Shown here: positions 21,611 through 25,825 of the stretch, one piece after another
Position numbering within the stretch: the first letter of the stretch is position 1
How the letters are laid out: each line of letters opens with the position of its first letter
Origin: an uncultured Ruminococcus sp.
Lineage (GTDB): Bacteria; Bacillota; Clostridia; Oscillospirales; CAG-272
Assembly (NCBI GenBank): GCA_905202255.1
Contig: CAJKRH010000027.1
Span: 1-25,825 of the forward strand
Length of the DNA stretch: 25,825 bases
Reading direction: 5' to 3'
Program-made: the position numbers and the translations under genes
Notes under the pieces: generated by a model
Told to the model about the DNA's origin: nothing
Databases searched by the model: none
What the model saw: only the letters and a program-made list of their open reading frames with translations

Positions 21611-23062
21611 TCAGAAAAATTTCTTTTTCCATACGCTCGGGGTGAGCGCTATAATCAGAGGGAATATCTCCAGTCTGCCGAAGAGCATATCGAGCGAGAG
21701 AACCACTTTCGAAAACCATGAGAAGCATGCGAAATTGCTCGATGCCGCGCCGTAAGCGGGACCTGTATTTCCCGTGCAGGAGAGAACTGCCGAGAGATTT
21801 GTCTCGAGGCTGAGATTGTCTATCGACACGGCAAAAGCCGAAGCGCCGATTATCGCAAAGAGCGCGAAGAAATATATCGCGGCGCTTTTCACTACCTTTT
21901 CGTCGACTATGGCACCGTCCATTTTCACATGGGAAACCGCCTTGGGATGGAGCATCTGATGAAGCTCCTTTTTCAGTCCCCTGAAAAGAATTATCGCGCG
22001 GGAAACTTTAAGACCGCCGCCCGTGGAGCCTGCGCATGCACCGATAACCATCAGCATCAGCAGTATCGAACGGCATACAGCCGGCCATGCGACGAAGCTT
22101 GTGCTGACATATCCCGTGCTCGTGATAAACGAGACAACCTGAAAAAACGCATATCGCAGAGAAGTGCCGAAGGCGCCGTAGATGCCGAGCGTCGCCACGG
22201 CGATGATTCCCGTTGCCACGGCGATTATCGAGAGATAGACCTTCCATTCGTCATTGTGCAGCACACCCTTTATTTTACGGATAAGTATAAAGAAATAAAT
22301 ATTGAAATTTATTCCGAAAAGGAGCATGAATGCGGCGATCACCATTTCTATATAGATGCTGTTGAAATGCGCTATGCTCGCATTATATGAGGAAAAACCG
22401 CCCGTGCCTGCCGTTCCGAAAGCGTGAATGAATGCGTCAAAGACGCTCATACCGCCGAAAAGCAGAAATACTATCTCGGCAAGCGTCATACATATGTAGA
22501 TGAGATAAAGAATTTTTGCCGTCGATTTACCCTTGGGCACGAGCTTGCCGACTGTGGGACCCGGCATTTCGGCACGCATGAGCAGCATGGAATGGTCATC
22601 GGAGAGCGGAACGATGGTCATGACAAATACAAGCACGCCCATGCCGCCTATCCAGTGAGTAAAGCTGCGCCAGAAAAGCATTCCTTTAGGCAGAGCCTCG
22701 ATGTTTTTGAGTATGGACGCGCCTGTCGTGGTAAAGCCCGAAACAGTCTCAAAAAGCGCATCGATATAGTTCGGGATGCAGCCCTCAAGCACGAAGGGAA
22801 GCGCGCCCAAAGCCGACCAGAGTATCCATGCAAGCGAAACTGTCACGAGACCTTCCTTGGCATAGAGCGCATGCCTGCCGCCTTTTCGGAAAATTATTAT
22901 TGCAGGTATGCTGAGCACCGCTGTTATTCCTGCGGTTATCAGAAAGCAGAAGAAGCTCCGCATTTCTCCGTAGGCGAGAGAAACACCCGCGGGAATGAGC
23001 AGAAGCACCGCCTCTACGGCGAGCATTCTGCAAACGATATTATAGACCGATTTGTAATTCAT
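21611..23062 (-). CDS. trkH: Trk/Ktr-type potassium uptake membrane subunit
   Basis: A 483-residue membrane protein of the TrkH/KtrB superfamily. The four pore-loop repeats are visible: ETVSGFTTTGAS (105-116), AFGTAGTGGFSSYNAS (about 214-229), FITSTGYVSTSF, and CTGNTGPAYG. Each has the selectivity-filter glycine. The THWIGGMGVLVF segment (135-146) is a TrkH hallmark. The length and the WIGGMG block favour TrkH over the shorter KtrB. It takes up K+ together with the cytosolic NAD-binding TrkA; the two genes overlap by 4 bases (ATGA), so they are coupled. It is the last gene of the unit and is closed by the bidirectional terminator. Confidence 0.95.
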   Translation of the reverse strand: MNYKSVYNIVCRMLAVEAVLLLIPAGVSLAYGEMRSFFCFLITAGITAVLSIPAIIIFRKGGRHALYAKEGLVTVSLAWILWSALGALPFVLEGCIPNYIDALFETVSGFTTTGASILKNIEALPKGMLFWRSFTHWIGGMGVLVFVMTIVPLSDDHSMLLMRAEMPGPTVGKLVPKGKSTAKILYLIYICMTLAEIVFLLFGGMSVFDAFIHAFGTAGTGGFSSYNASIAHFNSIYIEMVIAAFMLLFGINFNIYFFILIRKIKGVLHNDEWKVYLSIIAVATGIIAVATLGIYGAFGTSLRYAFFQVVSFITSTGYVSTSFVAWPAVCRSILLMLMVIGACAGSTGGGLKVSRAIILFRGLKKELHQMLHPKAVSHVKMDGAIVDEKVVKSAAIYFFALFAIIGASAFAVSIDNLSLETNLSAVLSCTGNTGPAYGAASSNFACFSWFSKVVLSLDMLFGRLEIFPLIIALTPSVWKKKFF

Positions 23063-24423
23063 ATATTAAAAGCGTCCTTCAAATCATTGAATCTGCTGTC
23101 GGTGGTAACGAGTATAACGCTGTCGCCGAGCTGAATTTCCGTATCGCCGTTCGGGATGATGGATTTTCTGTTGCGCACGATACAGCCGATAAGCGAATTT
23201 TCTTTCAGGCGGAGCTCCTTGAGCGGCTTGCCGATATAGGGAGCGTCGCTGTCGCGGATGATGAATTCCAGAGCCTCGACGCTTCCGCCGAGAATCTTAT
23301 ACATATTTTCCACATTGCTGCTGCCGACGGTATTTTCCATGGCGCGCGCATAGCTTACCATGCGGCTGGAGGTGACGTCCTTTGGCGAAACTATGGAATC
23401 TATGCCCATCTTGCCTGCCATATCTATATAGGAATCGCGGTTTATCTTTGTCACTACCTTGTCTACGCCGCTGCTCTGGGCAAAGAGGGAAATGACCATA
23501 TTTTCCTCATCGATACCCGTCAGCGCCGCGAAAGAATCGGCATGCTCGATACCTTCCTCAAAAAGAAGTTTCTGATCCGTGCCGTCGCCGTTTATCACGG
23601 CAGCTTCGGGGAGCGCCGCGGCAAGCACATTGCAAAAAGCCTCGTCGCGCTCGATTATCTTGACATGAATACCCGCCGAGAGCAGAAGCGCCGCGAGATA
23701 ATAGCCTATTCTGCCGCCGCCGACTATCATAGAGGTTTTTACCTTTTCGCGGAAGCCGCCGATGGCACGCAGAAAGCCCTCGATATCCTTATGTGAGGCG
23801 GAAACATGAATTCTGTCGCCTGCGAGCAGGCGAAAATCGCCCTTCGGTATATAGACCTCCTCGCCGCGCTGAACGGCGCAAACGAGCGCTTTTACCTTGA
23901 CCTCATGCGAGAGTGCGGAGAGCGTTATTCCGTCAAGCGGACTGCCCTCGTCTATTTTAAATTCCACGAGCTCGGCTCTGCCGCGCGCAAAAACCTCTAT
24001 TTTCAGCGCCGCAGGGAAGATAAATACGCGGCATATTTCCTCTGCCGTGATAAGCTCGGGATTTATGGCGACATCTATGCCGAGATCGTTTTTGATGAAG
24101 TCTATCTGCTTGTAATATTCGGGATTGCGCACTCTGGCGGCGGTGCGCCGGGCACCGAGCTTTTTTGCCATCAGGCATGAGAGCATATTTGTTTCATCGC
24201 TGCCCGTGCAGGCTATAACAAGGTCGGCACCGCCCGCATTCGCCTCAATCAGCGTGGAGCGCATCGCGCCGTCGCCCTCAACGCACATTATATCAAGCTG
24301 ATTTGCCGTCGTGCCGAGGATATCCGAGGTTTTGTCTATGAGCGTGACATCGTGCCCTTCGCGGGCGAGCTGTTCGCAGATGGAATCGCCTATTTTGCCC
24401 GAGCCTATGATAACAATATTCAT
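23059..24423 (-). CDS. trkA: Trk potassium uptake regulator TrkA
   Basis: A 454-residue peripheral membrane protein that binds NAD(H)/ATP and gates TrkH. It is a full duplicated RCK protein. The first Rossmann domain starts MNIVIIGSGKIGDSICEQLA (GxGxxG at 7-12), and VIACTGSDETNMLSCLMAKK is the typical loop. A first TrkA_C domain lies at about 145-220. The second Rossmann domain starts SMIVGGGRIGYYLAALLLSAG (about 232), with ALTGIDEENMVISL. A second TrkA_C domain ends the protein (about 370-454). The two-fold arrangement matches E. coli TrkA. GGAGGCGTATAA precedes ATG 24423. It starts 14 bases after pepT. Confidence 0.95.
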   Translation of the reverse strand: MNIVIIGSGKIGDSICEQLAREGHDVTLIDKTSDILGTTANQLDIMCVEGDGAMRSTLIEANAGGADLVIACTGSDETNMLSCLMAKKLGARRTAARVRNPEYYKQIDFIKNDLGIDVAINPELITAEEICRVFIFPAALKIEVFARGRAELVEFKIDEGSPLDGITLSALSHEVKVKALVCAVQRGEEVYIPKGDFRLLAGDRIHVSASHKDIEGFLRAIGGFREKVKTSMIVGGGRIGYYLAALLLSAGIHVKIIERDEAFCNVLAAALPEAAVINGDGTDQKLLFEEGIEHADSFAALTGIDEENMVISLFAQSSGVDKVVTKINRDSYIDMAGKMGIDSIVSPKDVTSSRMVSYARAMENTVGSSNVENMYKILGGSVEALEFIIRDSDAPYIGKPLKELRLKENSLIGCIVRNRKSIIPNGDTEIQLGDSVILVTTDSRFNDLKDAFNI

Positions 24424-24437
24424 TTATACGCCTCCGT

Positions 24438-25655
24438 TCAGTCGCGTGTGAGATTTTCCGCTATCTTTGCTATGATATCGGAGATTTTGTCCATAGCGGA
24501 AACCGATACAAATTCAAATCTGGAATGGAAATTTTCGCCGCCTGTGCAGAGATTGGGACAGGGCAGACCCATGAAGGAAAGCCGCGCACCGTCTGTGCCT
24601 CCGCGGATAGGGACAATCTTTGCCGAAACGCCGCAGTCTGCCATCGCTTTTTTCGCGCGGTCGACGATATACATGCGCGGCTCTATCATTTCGCGCATAT
24701 TGCGATAGGAATCCGTGATTTTTACCTCAGCCGTGCCGTCGCCGAAAATGCGGTTTATTGCCTCACCGGTAGCTTTCATCAGCTCTTTGCGGCGGGCAAA
24801 GCTCTCGGCATCATGGTCGCGGATGATATATTTCATTGTGGTGTTTTCCGTCTCGCCCTCGATATGATAGAGGTGGAAGAAGCCCTCATAGCCCTCGGTT
24901 TTTGCGGGAATTTCATTTTCGGGGAGCATGGAATTGTATTCTCCCGCGATGAGGATTGCATTTTTCATTCTGTCCTTGGCACTGCCGGGATGAATGGAAA
25001 CGCCGTGTATCGTGACAAGTGCGCCTGCCGCATTGAAGTTTTCATATTCAAGCTCGCCGAGCGCGCCGCCGTCGACAGTGTAGGCATAATCCGCGCCGAA
25101 GTGGGCAACATCGAAGTGATCTGCACCTCTGCCTATCTCCTCATCCGGCGTGAAGGCTATTTTTATCTCGCCGTGCGGGATGTTTTCGGAGATGAGCTTT
25201 TCGAGCGCTGTCATAATCTCGGCTATGCCCGCCTTGTCGTCGGCTCCGAGGAGCGTTGTGCCGTCGGTGACGATGAGCTCGTCGCCCGCATAATCGGCAA
25301 GATAAGGATAGTCGGAGATGCGCATATATATGCCTTTTTCTTCATTTAAAAGTATGTCGCCGCCCGTATATTTTACTATGCGGGAGCGGATAGGCTCGTC
25401 TGCGGCTTCGCTTGATGTGTCCATATGCGATATGAAACCGATTGTCGGCAGTTCCTTATCACAGTTTGCGGGAAGCGAAGCGTAAACATAGCCGTATTCG
25501 CTTATTTCAACGCCGACAAGCCCCATTTCACGCAGTTCGGCTGCCAGAGTTTCCGCCAGTGCGAGCTGCTTTTTGGTGGAAGGTACGCTTTCGCTTTCCG
25601 GGTCTGACATCGTCGGGAAAGCGACATATTTCAGAAATCTTTCGTATGCTCTCAT
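24438..25655 (-). CDS. pepT: Peptidase T (tripeptide aminopeptidase)
   Basis: A 405-residue zinc aminopeptidase of family M20 that releases the N-terminal residue of tripeptides in the cytoplasm. The metal and catalytic residues are in place: H77 and D79 (GFISHMDTS), D139 or D140 (LLGADDKAG), E172 and E173 (TPDEEIGRG), D195 (TVDGGALGELE) and H377 (GGENFHSRFE). A dimerisation domain with VSIHPGSAKDRMKNA separates the two parts of the metal site. The length equals the typical 405-410. I place the start at ATG 25655, with AGAGGAAC upstream and the family's usual beginning MRAYERFLKYV. A longer frame up to 25739 would include the promoter and add a basic non-homologous stretch. It probably leads the pepT-trkA-trkH unit, though a function linking peptidase and K+ uptake is not known. 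Confidence 0.95.
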   Translation of the reverse strand: MRAYERFLKYVAFPTMSDPESESVPSTKKQLALAETLAAELREMGLVGVEISEYGYVYASLPANCDKELPTIGFISHMDTSSEAADEPIRSRIVKYTGGDILLNEEKGIYMRISDYPYLADYAGDELIVTDGTTLLGADDKAGIAEIMTALEKLISENIPHGEIKIAFTPDEEIGRGADHFDVAHFGADYAYTVDGGALGELEYENFNAAGALVTIHGVSIHPGSAKDRMKNAILIAGEYNSMLPENEIPAKTEGYEGFFHLYHIEGETENTTMKYIIRDHDAESFARRKELMKATGEAINRIFGDGTAEVKITDSYRNMREMIEPRMYIVDRAKKAMADCGVSAKIVPIRGGTDGARLSFMGLPCPNLCTGGENFHSRFEFVSVSAMDKISDIIAKIAENLTRD

Positions 25656-25674
25656 TTTTTGTTCCTCTTTATTT

Positions 25675-25703
25675 ATTGTATTCTTTTGCTTTTTTGCTTT
25701 CAA
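25675..25703 (-). promoter_or_regulatory. Promoter of pepT-trkA-trkH
   Basis: On the minus strand TTGAAA (25703-25698), 17 bases, TACAAT (25680-25675). It lies 20 bases before ATG 25655, which also argues against the longer pepT reading frame. Confidence 0.75.
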
Positions 25704-25739
25704 TAATTTTTCGCTGTAATAAAGTTTTCGCCAACCCAT

Positions 25740-25817
25740 TAAAGTTTAGGTCAAGCCTTTGGGGAGGCTTGCGCAGTCAAGAGCGCGTAGCTCTTGTCGC
25801 GCTCCGCAGAGCGCGAA
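25740..25817. repeat. REP-like intergenic repeat, right copy (inverted)
   Basis: Inverted copy of the left-edge repeat: 25740-25774 is the reverse complement of 315-349 and 25794-25817 that of 221-244, without mismatches. The same two hairpins are kept (AAGCC/GGCTT and CGCGCTC/GAGCGCG). It is intergenic, upstream of pepT, and the window ends in it. CGAAAACTTT of the left region has an inverted match at 25721-25730. Confidence 0.75.
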
Positions 25818-25825
25818 ATCTCATT

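Noticed and set aside
25656..25739. N-terminal extension of PepT by 28 residues
   Set aside because: It overlaps the promoter hexamers, is basic and unlike the family, and the standard start with a good ribosome binding site is at 25655.

Overview
The window looks like a chromosomal segment of an anaerobic member of the Clostridia (Firmicutes), possibly from a gut Oscillospiraceae-like lineage. The grounds are an IspH-ribosomal protein S1 fusion, an Rrf2-led SUF operon of the order sufCBDSU, strong AGGAGG-type ribosome binding sites, TTGACA/TATAAT promoters with 17-base spacers, and rho-independent terminators. The host genes are of moderate G+C. Species cannot be fixed from the sequence.

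Layout. (1) 1-489 has no gene and holds hairpin-forming intergenic repeats plus a terminator. (2) 490-6981, minus strand: a compact five-gene operon, ABC-F ATPase, HI0933-type flavoprotein, cmk, plsC-like acyltransferase and ispH-rpsA, with 4-base overlaps or gaps of 0-5 bases and one strong promoter at 7018-7046. (3) 7115-7624, plus: a diiron ferritin-like protein, then tRNA-Leu(UAA) and initiator tRNA-Met(CAU). (4) 7876-13005: an accessory island that begins exactly inside the 3' end of the initiator tRNA gene. It holds two tandem 329-base units partly built from tRNA-iMet sequence, a second structured repeat of about 215 bases that brackets AT-rich cargo (a small membrane protein, a decayed UvrD-like helicase, fragments of mobile-element-like genes and a frameshifted lipoprotein), a MerR regulator with a lipoprotein alpha/beta hydrolase, and a worn copy of the tRNA-derived unit at the far end. 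(5) 13006-18271, minus: sufU-sufS-sufD-sufB-sufC-rrf2, the Fe-S cluster assembly operon with its likely Fe-S-sensing repressor and a palindromic operator over the promoter. (6) 18457-21538, plus: MATE transporter, XRE regulator, a PanE-like dehydrogenase behind a structured leader, and a hydrolase remnant. (7) 21611-25655, minus: pepT-trkA-trkH, a peptidase followed by a Trk-type potassium uptake pair. The right edge (25740-25817) carries an inverted copy of the repeat found near the left edge.

The housekeeping part is conventional. Fe-S assembly (SUF) could supply IspH, a [4Fe-4S] enzyme, and the cmk/plsC/ispH-rpsA/ABC-F operon mixes nucleotide, lipid, isoprenoid and translation functions. 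The least explained part is the tRNA-iMet-derived repeat: besides a direct 30-base copy of the anticodon-to-T-arm region, each unit carries a 20/22 inverted copy of the D-arm/anticodon region, so read-through RNA would be antisense to the initiator tRNA. Whether this is an active element, an RNA regulator or only debris of repeated integration cannot be decided from the sequence alone.
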